Origin: Mesorhizobium zhangyense
GTDB lineage: Bacteria; Pseudomonadota; Alphaproteobacteria; Rhizobiales; Rhizobiaceae
Reading direction: 5' to 3'
Length of the DNA stretch: 64,000 bases
Assembly (NCBI RefSeq): GCF_011045115.1
Contig: NZ_JAAKZG010000002.1
Span: forward strand, 248,001-312,000
A program made the position numbers and the translations under genes. The notes beneath the pieces are model-generated. The model worked only from the letters and a program-made list of their open reading frames with translations. It did not search any database and was not told the DNA's origin. Positions 8,116 through 15,385 of this stretch are shown here, in pieces (the first letter of the stretch is position 1; each line of letters starts with the position of its first letter).

Positions 8116-9444
8116 ATGCAGACCAGTTTTACCCCCGCGCAGCTTGCCGATCCGCATGTCGCGGAATCGGAAAAGATCCTGCGCAAATGCGTGCATTGCG
8201 GCTTCTGCACGGCGACCTGCCCGACCTATGTCACGCTCGGCAACGAACTCGACAGCCCGCGCGGACGCATCTACCTGATCAAGGACATGCTGGAAAACGG
8301 CCGCCCGGCCGACAAGCAGATCGTCACTCATATCGACCGCTGCCTGTCCTGCCTGGCCTGTATGACGACCTGCCCGTCGGGCGTGAACTACATGCATCTG
8401 GTCGATCACGCCCGGGCCCACATCGAGAAGACCTACAAGCGGCCTTTGCCTAACCGCGCCATCCGCGCGCTGCTCGCCTTCGTGCTGCCGCACCCGGCGC
8501 GCTTCCGCGCGGCGCTCAAGCTCGCGAAGCTGGGCAGGCCGTTTGCTGGCCTGTTCGAAAAAGTCCCGACGCTCAAGCCCTTGGCCGCGATGCTCAAGCT
8601 TGCGCCCGCCGCCGTGCCTGAAAAGTCGGCGATGGCATCGCCGGGCAATCATGCTGCAACCGGCATCCGGCGCGGCCGCGTCGCCATCCTCACCGGCTGC
8701 GCCCAGCCGGTGCTGGAGCCTGGCATCAACGAGGCGACGATCTCGCTGCTGACGCGGCTCGGCGTCGAGGTGGTGGTGCCGCAAGGCGAGGGCTGCTGCG
8801 GCGCGCTGGTGCACCACATGGGCCGCGAGGAACAGGCGCTGGCCTCTGCGCGGCAGAATGTCGATGCCTGGACGCGCCAGATCGACAATGGCGGGCTCGA
8901 CGCCATCGTCATCACCGCGTCCGGCTGCGGCACGACGATCAAGGATTACGGCTTCATGCTGCGGCTCGACCCGGCCTATGCCGAAAAGGCGGCGCGGGTT
9001 TCGGCGCTGGCAAAAGACATCACCGAATATCTGGCCACGCTCGACCTGCCGGAACCGGCACAAAAGCCCGGCCTCACGGTCGCCTATCATTCGGCCTGCT
9101 CGATGCAGCACGGCCAGAAGATCACGCGCCAGCCGAAGGAGCTTCTGGCGCGCGCCGGCTTCATTGTGAAGGAGCCGCGCGAGGGGCATCTGTGCTGCGG
9201 CTCGGCCGGCACCTACAACATCATGCAGCCGGAGATTTCCGCGCGCCTGCGCGACCGCAAGGTGAAAAACATCGAGGCGACCGGCGCCGACATCGTCGCC
9301 ACCGGTAATATCGGCTGCATCACGCAGATTGCGTCGGCTGCGAACATGCCGGTCGTGCACACGGTCAAGCTGCTCGACTGGGCCTATGGCGGCGAAAGGC
9401 CTGCCGGCGTGCCGGAGGGCAGGGTGCTGGTGGCGGCGGAGTGA
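8116..9444 (+). CDS. glcF: Glycolate oxidase iron-sulfur subunit GlcF
   Basis: A 442-residue protein with two 4Fe-4S motifs near the N-terminus (CVHCGFCTATCP and CLSCLACMTTCP) and two CCG-type cysteine-rich blocks (EGCCGALVHHMG and HLCCGSAGTYNI). This is the normal architecture of GlcF, which passes electrons from GlcD/GlcE to the quinone pool at the membrane. It completes glcD-glcE-glcF. The start at 8116 follows the upstream stop by 24 bases. Downstream lies a convergent membrane-protein gene. Confidence 0.93.
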   Translation: MQTSFTPAQLADPHVAESEKILRKCVHCGFCTATCPTYVTLGNELDSPRGRIYLIKDMLENGRPADKQIVTHIDRCLSCLACMTTCPSGVNYMHLVDHARAHIEKTYKRPLPNRAIRALLAFVLPHPARFRAALKLAKLGRPFAGLFEKVPTLKPLAAMLKLAPAAVPEKSAMASPGNHAATGIRRGRVAILTGCAQPVLEPGINEATISLLTRLGVEVVVPQGEGCCGALVHHMGREEQALASARQNVDAWTRQIDNGGLDAIVITASGCGTTIKDYGFMLRLDPAYAEKAARVSALAKDITEYLATLDLPEPAQKPGLTVAYHSACSMQHGQKITRQPKELLARAGFIVKEPREGHLCCGSAGTYNIMQPEISARLRDRKVKNIEATGADIVATGNIGCITQIASAANMPVVHTVKLLDWAYGGERPAGVPEGRVLVAAE

Positions 9445-9499
9445 ACCGGCGTCTGACCGCTGGCACTGCTGCGGTCAAAAGGAAGCCGAGAGGCTATCC

Positions 9500-10165
9500 T
9501 CACTCATCCCCGCCATTGTCCAGCTCGATGATCTGCGTGAATTCCACGTTGCGCAGTTCGCTGACGACGCTCTTGTCGGCCTTGTAGTTGGGCATGACGA
9601 CGACTTCTACGGCCTTGGTGCCGGGCCGGAACTGACGGTGGCTGTCGTCGCCTTCTTCGGCGATGACGCCCTCGAGCCGGGTCCAGCCATCCTTCGAGCT
9701 GATCTGCACATTCGCCGCGCCGGCAAAGCGGTAAGGCCCGGGGCCGGTCCTTATTGCCTTTCCCTTGGCGTCATACGTCTGCACGCCGAGATAGACTATG
9801 GAAACCTGCGGCGAGCCGTCTTCCTTGGGCAGCACGCGAATGTCGGCTCCGATCCGGTACCGCCGGCTCGTATCGACGGGAATCAGCTTCGACCTGATCC
9901 TTTGCGACCCGGCAATGCTTGCGGGCCGGTCGATCTGCAGTATCCTCTTGGCCGTCGGCATGTCGGGCGTGAACCAGCCCAGCTGTGTGCCTCCGAGCGC
10001 GAAGATGCCGATCAGGGCGAGCAGCACCGTTGCCACGCGCAGATAGAGTATTCCGATCTCGGCAAACAAGCCGTGCGCCTGCCCCCTGTCTGTCAACGCC
10101 TCTACCGCCACCCGAAATTCCTCACAGTATCGCTCCTCACACTCCCTTATGCGGGCGCGATCCAT
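9500..10165 (-). CDS. Hypothetical single-pass membrane protein
   Basis: A 221-residue protein with one membrane segment around residues 42-60 (LRVATVLLALIGIFALGG). The C-terminal region of about 150 residues is probably periplasmic and rich in beta-strand-like patterns (RYRIGADIRVLP, QVSIVYLGVQTYD, VEVVVMPNY). This resembles a carbohydrate-binding or jelly-roll fold, though I cannot assign a family. The N-terminal 30 residues are charged with helical periodicity. It is convergent with glcF and follows tag on the same strand by 33 bases. Confidence 0.6.
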   Translation of the reverse strand: MDRARIRECEERYCEEFRVAVEALTDRGQAHGLFAEIGILYLRVATVLLALIGIFALGGTQLGWFTPDMPTAKRILQIDRPASIAGSQRIRSKLIPVDTSRRYRIGADIRVLPKEDGSPQVSIVYLGVQTYDAKGKAIRTGPGPYRFAGAANVQISSKDGWTRLEGVIAEEGDDSHRQFRPGTKAVEVVVMPNYKADKSVVSELRNVEFTQIIELDNGGDE

Positions 10166-10198
10166 CAGCGACTAGTGAAATAAGGCAACACTGGAGCT

Positions 10199-10837
10199 TT
10201 ATCTCGGCCGCTTGAAGGCCGCGCGCTCGCGTTCGATCTCGGCGCGGCAGACACAGCCTTCGATATGGTCGTTGACCAGGCCCATGGCCTGCATGAAGGC
10301 ATAGACGGTGGTGGGACCGACGAAACTCCAGCCGCGCTTCTTCAATTCCTTGGAAATGCGGGTCGAGGTCGGCGTGGTCGGGTTGGCGATCAGCGAGGAG
10401 TAGTCGACAGTGGCGGGGCGCTCGTCGGCACCGGGCTCGAACTTCCAGAACCAGGCGGCGAGAGAGCCGGCCTCGCCGGCGAGTTCGCGGGCGCGCTTGG
10501 CGTTGTTGATGGTCGAGACGATCTTGCCGCGATGGCGCACGATGCCGGCATTGCCCAGCAGGCGCTCGACATCGGCGTCGGTGAATTCGGCGACGCGCTC
10601 ATATTCGAAATTGGCAAAACCCTCGCGAAACGCCTCGCGCTTGCGCAGAATGGTCAGCCACGACAGGCCGGACTGGAAACCTTCGAGGCAGATCTTTTCG
10701 AACAGCCGCCGGTCGTCGGCCACGGGGCGGCCCCATTCATGGTCATGGTAGTGCTGGTAATCCGGCAGATTGCCATGCCAGGCGCAGCGCGTAACGCCGT
10801 CTTCGCCTTCGACCAGGCCGGTTTTTACGATTTCCAT
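10199..10837 (-). CDS. tag: DNA-3-methyladenine glycosylase I
   Basis: A 212-residue protein matching Tag throughout: the zinc-binding N-terminus RCAWHG, then YHDHEWGRPV, the adenine-pocket block LEGFQSGLSWLTILRKREAF, and the C-terminal zinc ligands in the HIEGCVC region. Tag removes 3-methyladenine from alkylated DNA by hydrolysing the N-glycosidic bond. The ATG at 10837 is preferred over the adjacent TTG at 10840. It is a single gene, divergent from the L,D-transpeptidase gene. Confidence 0.92.
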   Translation of the reverse strand: MEIVKTGLVEGEDGVTRCAWHGNLPDYQHYHDHEWGRPVADDRRLFEKICLEGFQSGLSWLTILRKREAFREGFANFEYERVAEFTDADVERLLGNAGIVRHRGKIVSTINNAKRARELAGEAGSLAAWFWKFEPGADERPATVDYSSLIANPTTPTSTRISKELKKRGWSFVGPTTVYAFMQAMGLVNDHIEGCVCRAEIERERAAFKRPR

Positions 10838-11032
10838 CAAGCCTATTTCCTATTTTTACCCGGCCTTTACCAGATTCCTGAACCGGGCGGTAACCACACC
10901 AAAAGGTTTAAACGCGGTTTGGCTTTTTGCGCATTCCGATTCACGTTTCGGTTGCCACTGGCGGACAACATCGCACACGGAGGGGGTGCAATCCCCGCCT
11001 GTTGATGACGATCGAGTTCGAGAGTGCGTCCG

Positions 11033-11833
11033 ATGAAACATCTTTTTCTACTGGGGGCCACGGCCCTTGCTGTCAGCATGGCGTCAGCAGCCTTCGCCAA
11101 CGACCGCTACGCCGAGCGCCCGCCGGTGGTCGTAAGCCCCGATCTTTCCGCCCCCTGGGTGATGCAGCTCGGCCAGCAGCCCGGCAAGGTGGTGCGCCGT
11201 CAGGTGCGCCAGGTGCGGCAGCAAATCCCGGCCGGCGTGCAGGTCCAGCCCTATGCGACCGAGCCGCGCTTCGACCAGCGCTATGCCCCGGCAAAGCGCC
11301 AAGCCCAGCCGGATGCGCAGCGCACCGCCGGCATCGTCGCTCCAGCGCCGGCCAAGCGCGAGGTGCGCCGGCAGATCGATCCAATGTATCTGCCGCAGCA
11401 GGTTTCCTATGACGGGCCGCACAAGCCGGGCACGATCATCATCGATACCAAGCAGAATTTCCTCTTCCTGGTGCAGGCCAATGGCGAGGCACGGCGCTAT
11501 GGCGTCGGCACCGGCAAGCCGGGCTTCGAATGGGCCGGCACCCACAAGGTCACCGCCAAGCGCGAATGGCCGGACTGGCGCCCGCCGGCAGAGATGATCG
11601 TGCGCGAGCGCGCCAAGGGCCGCGTTCTGCCGGTCCATATGGCGGGCGGGCCGGAAAACCCGCTCGGCGCGCGCGCCATGTATCTCGGCTCGACGCTCTA
11701 CCGTATCCACGGCACCAACCAGCCATGGACGATCGGTGGCGCGGTGTCCTCCGGCTGCATCCGCATGCGCAACGAGGATGTCGTCGACCTCTATGAACGC
11801 GTGAAAATCGGCACGCAGGTCGTGGTAATGTAA
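11033..11833 (+). CDS. YkuD-type L,D-transpeptidase, exported
   Basis: A 266-residue protein with a cleavable signal peptide (MKHLFLLGATALAVSMASAAFA). A basic, Gln- and Arg-rich linker follows, then a YkuD domain from about residue 130. The catalytic motif is present: HGTNQPWTIGG followed by SSGCIRMRNEDV, which contains the active-site Cys. These enzymes make 3-3 peptidoglycan cross-links or attach proteins to peptidoglycan in the periplasm. An in-frame GTG lies 9 bases upstream; the ATG places the signal peptide correctly. An intrinsic terminator follows at 11897. Confidence 0.9.
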   Translation: MKHLFLLGATALAVSMASAAFANDRYAERPPVVVSPDLSAPWVMQLGQQPGKVVRRQVRQVRQQIPAGVQVQPYATEPRFDQRYAPAKRQAQPDAQRTAGIVAPAPAKREVRRQIDPMYLPQQVSYDGPHKPGTIIIDTKQNFLFLVQANGEARRYGVGTGKPGFEWAGTHKVTAKREWPDWRPPAEMIVRERAKGRVLPVHMAGGPENPLGARAMYLGSTLYRIHGTNQPWTIGGAVSSGCIRMRNEDVVDLYERVKIGTQVVVM

Positions 11834-11896
11834 CGACCAACCCGATTCGATATTTCCGGGGGACGGTCCGGAAGCGGCGGTTTTCGCCGCCGCAGC

Positions 11897-11930
11897 AAGG
11901 GCAGCATGATGGGGATCGTGCTGCCCTTTC
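11897..11930 (+). terminator. Intrinsic terminator
   Basis: A perfect 10-bp stem, AAGGGCAGCA with TGCTGCCCTT, around a 12-base loop, followed by a short T/C run. A smaller GC-rich hairpin precedes it at 11874-11890. It lies after the L,D-transpeptidase gene. Confidence 0.7.
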
Positions 11931-11999
11931 GCTTTGAGACGGGTTGGATCGCATCGGTCATCGGATAATATCGCGCCCTCTGATGCTCGGGAGGACATG

Positions 12000-12395
12000 A
12001 TGGCGAAGACCGTTTTTCAGTCCGTGGACGACTATCTCGCCACGCAGCCCGAAGCTGCAAAGGGCGTGCTCGAAGAAGTGCGCGGCATCATCCGCAAGGC
12101 CCTCCCCGAGGCCGAGGAAGTGATCTCCTACCAGATCCCGGCATACAAGGTGCCGGGAGGTACTGCGCTCTATTTCGCCGGCTGGAAGAAGCACTACTCG
12201 CTTTACCCGGCCAATGGCGAACTGGTCGCGGCATTCAAGGACGACCTCTCCCCTTACGAAGTCAACGACAAGGGCACGATCCGCTTCCCCCTGTCGGAAC
12301 CCGTTCCCGCGAAGCTGATCGAACGCATCGCCAAATTCCGGGCGAAGCAGGTCGCAGACGAAGCAAAAGCGAAGGCAGCCGCGAAGAAGCGATAG
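12000..12395 (+). CDS. DUF1801 (YdhG-type) protein
   Basis: A 131-residue protein with the DUF1801 pattern: VDDYLATQPEAAKGVLEEVR, IRKALPEAEEVISYQIPAYK and FAGWKKHYSLYP. Members have a frataxin-like fold and some are described as iron chaperones, but the function is not settled. The C-terminus is Lys/Ala-rich. Two adjacent ATGs are present; the one at 12000 is better spaced from the GGGAGG ribosome binding site. It is a single gene before folD. Confidence 0.82.
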   Translation: MAKTVFQSVDDYLATQPEAAKGVLEEVRGIIRKALPEAEEVISYQIPAYKVPGGTALYFAGWKKHYSLYPANGELVAAFKDDLSPYEVNDKGTIRFPLSEPVPAKLIERIAKFRAKQVADEAKAKAAAKKR

Positions 12396-12633
12396 CACGG
12401 CGCAATTGCGTCAATGAGCGCCTGCCGTTTCCAATAGACAAGCTCCTGCCCTTTCGTTTTGTCGCACTGCCAAATGGGCCGAAATCGGCTATAGGCGGCG
12501 GTGAGAGCGAAATCGCTCTGGACTTTCCTTTTGTGAAAATATTATTCTTCATGGTAGGAAGTTCCAGACAGCATTCCATACGAAGTCCGGCAACGGATTG
12601 CCGGCCATCCTGTCCGCCGAAGGAAGCTAAAAA

Positions 12634-13551
12634 ATGCCTCTCGACGACACACGCTATCTGAAGGGCGCGCCGGTCGCGGCCCGCATCATCGCCGAAGTGC
12701 GCGCCGCCGCCGACAAGGCTGTCGAGGAAGGTTTTCCGCCCCGCCTCGTTTCGATCACCGTCGGCGACGTGGCGGCGGTGGACGTCTATGTGCGCAACCA
12801 GCGTGCCAAGGCCGGGCTTGCCGGCATCGATTTCGAGGAGCGGCGTTTCCCCGCCGAAACGACGGCAGCCGAACTGGAAGCCGCCATCCACGGCATGAAT
12901 GCCGACCCGCGCGTCACCGGCATCATCATCCAGCGGCCGGTGCCGGCGCATATCCCGGTCAAGGCGATCCAGGCGGCGGTGCATCCGCTGAAGGATGTCG
13001 AGGGCATGCACCCGGCCTCGATCGGCAACATCGTCTACAACGAGATCGAGCTTGCGCCCTGCACGGCGGCTGCCTCGGTGGAACTGCTTAAAGCGACCGG
13101 TCTCGACCTGAAGGGCCTCGAAGTGGTCGTCGTCGGCCATTCCGAAATCGTCGGCAAGCCGATCGCCTTCCTGCTGATGAGCGAGGGCGCAACCGTGACC
13201 GTGTGCCACCACATGACGCGCTCGGTGGCGGCCCATACGCGCCGTGCCGATGCGCTGTTCGTGGCGGTCGGCAAGCCGCGCCTGATCAAGGGCGACATGG
13301 TGAAGCCGGGAGCCGCCGTCATCGATATCGGCATCAACGCTGAAACCGCGCCCGACGGCTCGACCCGCATCGTCGGCGACGTCGACACCGACAGCGTCAA
13401 GGACGTGGCCTCGTGGATCACGCCGGTGCCGGGTGGCGTCGGCCCGGTGACGGTGGCGATCCTGCTGCGCAACACCATGGTGGCGCTAAACCGCCAGCGC
13501 GCGCTGTATCAGAGCACCTATGCGACCGAGGGCAAGATGGCAGCTGAGTAG
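12634..13551 (+). CDS. folD: FolD-family methylenetetrahydrofolate dehydrogenase with altered cyclohydrolase site
   Basis: A 305-residue FolD homologue. The NADP-binding block VVVGHSEIVGKPIAFLLMSE, the KDVEGMHP segment and the C-terminal TPVPGGVGPVTVAILLRNT are conserved. FolD normally interconverts methylene-THF, methenyl-THF and formyl-THF. Here the Y-V-x-x-K motif that supplies the cyclohydrolase lysine reads YVRNQ (Tyr52, Gln56). The usual DVDG is DVEG and the usual QLPLP is QRPVP. The Lys-to-Gln change is the substitution known from mutagenesis of the human enzyme to remove cyclohydrolase while leaving dehydrogenase activity, so this protein may be dehydrogenase-only. The single clear start is the ATG at 12634. 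Confidence 0.88.
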   Translation: MPLDDTRYLKGAPVAARIIAEVRAAADKAVEEGFPPRLVSITVGDVAAVDVYVRNQRAKAGLAGIDFEERRFPAETTAAELEAAIHGMNADPRVTGIIIQRPVPAHIPVKAIQAAVHPLKDVEGMHPASIGNIVYNEIELAPCTAAASVELLKATGLDLKGLEVVVVGHSEIVGKPIAFLLMSEGATVTVCHHMTRSVAAHTRRADALFVAVGKPRLIKGDMVKPGAAVIDIGINAETAPDGSTRIVGDVDTDSVKDVASWITPVPGGVGPVTVAILLRNTMVALNRQRALYQSTYATEGKMAAE

Positions 13552-13600
13552 CTCGGGGTCGATAAGCCCGCTCAAATTTAGCAAGGGAATCGAGGTTTCG

Positions 13601-13687
13601 GCGACAGAGTGCTGCTGCTTGTCGGTCTGCGCCATGTGTGATTTCCTGATGTCGGGTTTGATTGTTTTTCAAAGGGATTAGGCGGGG
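13601..13687 (+). repeat. Leader repeat, copy 1
   Basis: The 87 bases before the gene at 13688 resemble the 86 bases before the gene at 14670. Shared segments include GTGCTGCTGCTTGTCG versus GCGCTGCTGCTTGTCG, then TTTCCTGATGT and a T-rich run before the start codon. This looks like a duplicated promoter or leader module. Confidence 0.65.
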
Positions 13688-13900
13688 ATGGAAAGCTCAC
13701 AGACAGATATCGTTGCGACGTTAATCGGCTGGACACCGATCCTTTTGATTATGCTCTGGCTGGTCTATTTCACCAAGCGGTCCCAGAAGCGACAGGGCTC
13801 GATGGTTGAAGTTGCTCGGGAAAATACCGAAGCCATCCGAGAAAACACTGTTGCGATGCGCGACCTAATCGCGAAACTCAATCAGGCGAAAGGCGGCTGA
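13688..13900 (+). CDS. Small membrane-anchored protein with C-terminal coiled coil
   Basis: A 70-residue protein with one N-terminal membrane segment (IGWTPILLIMLWLVYF). A basic stop-transfer stretch (TKRSQKRQ) follows, then a helix with regularly spaced hydrophobic residues (VEVARENTEAIRENTVAMRD). The repeat ENTEAIRENTVA suggests a short coiled coil. No family is recognised. A frameshifted relative lies at 14390. It is preceded by a leader sequence that is repeated before the gene at 14670. Confidence 0.6.
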   Translation: MESSQTDIVATLIGWTPILLIMLWLVYFTKRSQKRQGSMVEVARENTEAIRENTVAMRDLIAKLNQAKGG

Positions 13901-14020
13901 ACTCCTGTTACATCAGTGGCAAGCGGGCATGCCATTGATTGCCGGCTTGCTTGGCTTCTTGAGCGGCACCGTTCGTGATTGGGGGACAGAGTGCGGCTCA
14001 AACAGGATCGGTAGGATCAG

Positions 14021-14299
14021 ATGTCGCTCTACGCAAAATCGTGGCTGTTCACGGCATGGATACTTGTGGTGATGTTCACCTTTCCAGCCTGGCATAGCTT
14101 CTTGCAAAGCCACTTCGTCTCAATCGGCACCACAATCGCGATTGTATTTTGGCTTAGCCACGGCCTCGTCGCACTCTACATCTTCGTTTGCCCAAACTGC
14201 GGCTTTTCACTTTACAGAAGCGGTGGCTCATTGTTCAGAGCCCACCACCCTTGGCCAAACAGGAAATGTTCCCGCTGCGACCGGGACCATTCCCGTTGA
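14021..14299 (+). CDS. Small membrane protein with C-terminal zinc ribbon
   Basis: A 92-residue protein with two predicted membrane segments (about residues 8-25 and 35-57). A CPNCG motif, then 25 residues, then a CSRCD motif together form a plausible zinc ribbon on the cytoplasmic side. Pairing a membrane anchor with a zinc ribbon is common among uncharacterised bacterial proteins. The function is unknown. Base composition is less GC-rich than the flanking housekeeping genes, as in the whole 13.6-15.3 kb patch. Confidence 0.6.
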   Translation: MSLYAKSWLFTAWILVVMFTFPAWHSFLQSHFVSIGTTIAIVFWLSHGLVALYIFVCPNCGFSLYRSGGSLFRAHHPWPNRKCSRCDRDHSR

Positions 14300-14389
14300 A
14301 GAGCGTTCCCTTGATTGGCGGTTGAAACACAAGAAGGGGATTAAACCCCGTTTCGCTGTCGGTTAGCGCCAAAGGGGCAACGTTTTCAA

Positions 14390-14583
14390 ATGGATGTATC
14401 GAAACTCGTTGCGGTCGTCGCCACCCTCTGTTCGCAGGAATGTTCTGGCTGTTGGGTACGTCAAACCAACGCAGAGCAGCAAAGATGATGGACGTTGGAC
14501 GCGCCAATACCAAAGCAGTTGAAGCTAACACCGCTGCGGTGCGTGCGCTCATCGCGAAACTCGACCAGGCAAGAACTCACTGA
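14390..14583 (+). pseudogene. Frameshifted paralogue of the small coiled-coil membrane protein
   Basis: From the ATG at 14390 the frame reads MDVSKLVAVVATL and then loses similarity. One frame over it continues LFAGMFWLLGTSNQRRAAK and ends ANTAAVRALIAKLDQARTH. This matches the layout and C-terminus of the intact 70-residue protein at 13688 (ENTVAMRDLIAKLNQAKGG). The switch falls near 14430, inside the membrane segment. The length of 194 bases is not a multiple of three, as expected for a single-base indel. A sequencing error is an alternative. Confidence 0.6.
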
Positions 14584-14669
14584 GCGACGAAGCGCTGCTG
14601 CTTGTCGCTCAGCGCCATTTCTGGTTTCCTGATGTGGGGTTTTTGTTTTTCAGAGGGGGCGAGGCTCTT
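14581..14669 (+). repeat. Leader repeat, copy 2, with strong hairpin at the upstream stop codon
   Basis: Bases 14581-14611 form a long hairpin: TGAGCGAC, one bulged G, AAGC, then loop GCTGCT, then GCTT and GTCGCTCA. It begins exactly at the stop codon of the frameshifted gene. The rest matches the leader at 13601-13687. A third partial match (CTGTCGGTTAGCGCCA) lies at 14356-14371, before the frameshifted gene. Confidence 0.6.
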
Positions 14670-15146
14670 ATGTCGACGCCGATATATGAGTACGTTGAGA
14701 AAAAGCTCATTGGCCACGGCGTGAACAACTTCGACGCCGGTCGCCTAACAATTACCAACAAACGCCTTTTTCTCGATTTCGTTCGTCTTGAAAGGGCTAT
14801 CCGCTCTAGCGATTTCGATGCCGTCCAAAGCGCCGTGACTACAATTGAGTGCCGGGCTCGATCGATGGGAAAACGCCCCTTACTTTTGTTCGCATACATG
14901 TATGTGCGGTTCTCTTCCGGAAGCCCGCAATATACCTCGGACTCCGTTCTGGATGGAGGTGGCGTTCGCAAGACACTTGATTACAGACGCGCCGTTTCCC
15001 CATCAGAACGCCTCATCTCCGATTGGGCCACGATCTGGGACAATCGATATGGGCCTAGTTTCTTTCGTGCACTGAGCCAAACCGACGGCTCACTTCCCGC
15101 CCGTCCATGGAATTTCAATGTCGAACCGTTGGCAAACCTTAATTAG
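14670..15146 (+). CDS. Hypothetical protein, 158 aa
   Basis: A soluble protein beginning MSTPIYEYVEKKLIGHGVNN, with no recognised domain, signal peptide or membrane segment. A basic central region (RLERAIRSSDFDAVQSAVTT) looks helical. The frame extends upstream, but the ATG at 14670 follows the leader repeat and a purine-rich AGAGGGGGCGAGG stretch. Its last 29 bases overlap the next gene in another frame, which suggests translational coupling. Composition is less GC-rich than neighbouring core genes, pointing to acquired DNA. Confidence 0.5.
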   Translation: MSTPIYEYVEKKLIGHGVNNFDAGRLTITNKRLFLDFVRLERAIRSSDFDAVQSAVTTIECRARSMGKRPLLLFAYMYVRFSSGSPQYTSDSVLDGGGVRKTLDYRRAVSPSERLISDWATIWDNRYGPSFFRALSQTDGSLPARPWNFNVEPLANLN

Positions 15147-15336
15147 CAGCGCGACCGAACACGATCGCTTGGTTTGCGAACTCTACGTCGATGACGTGTT
15201 TGTGCTGTTGGTGTCGAATGATAGCGACCAGTTTATCGTAGAACTCTCTCCAACTGCAGAAACCAAGTTGTCGTACGGGGAGTTTATCGAGGCGCTGCAA
15301 TCGGCATGTGATAGACTGACCGCCGGCGTTACCTGA
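15118..15336 (+). CDS. Small acidic hypothetical protein, 72 aa
   Basis: The sequence starts MSNRWQTLISSATEHDRLVCELYVDD and continues VFVLLVSNDSDQFIVELSP. It then has a helix with SYGEFIEALQSACDRL. The layout W-x-L-I, L-V-C-E-x-Y-x-D, F-x-x-L-(V/I)-S is one I recall from short uncharacterised proteins of proteobacteria, but I know no function. It overlaps the upstream 158-residue gene by 29 bases, so the two are probably expressed together. The low isoelectric character would suit a partner or immunity-type protein, which is speculation. Confidence 0.55.
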   Translation: MSNRWQTLISSATEHDRLVCELYVDDVFVLLVSNDSDQFIVELSPTAETKLSYGEFIEALQSACDRLTAGVT

Positions 15337-15385
15337 CCTCGTGATGCCGCGCTGATGTCGGAACGTGGCAACCGGCCTGTGTGCC

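Noticed and set aside
8095-9360. Minus-strand open frame (421 aa) opposite glcF
   Set aside because: Arg/His/Asp-rich composition typical of antisense frames; glcF on the plus strand has complete 4Fe-4S motifs.
9454-9477. Hairpin TGACCGC...GCGGTCA after glcF
   Set aside because: The stem is real, but no T-run follows on either strand, so it is not called a terminator.
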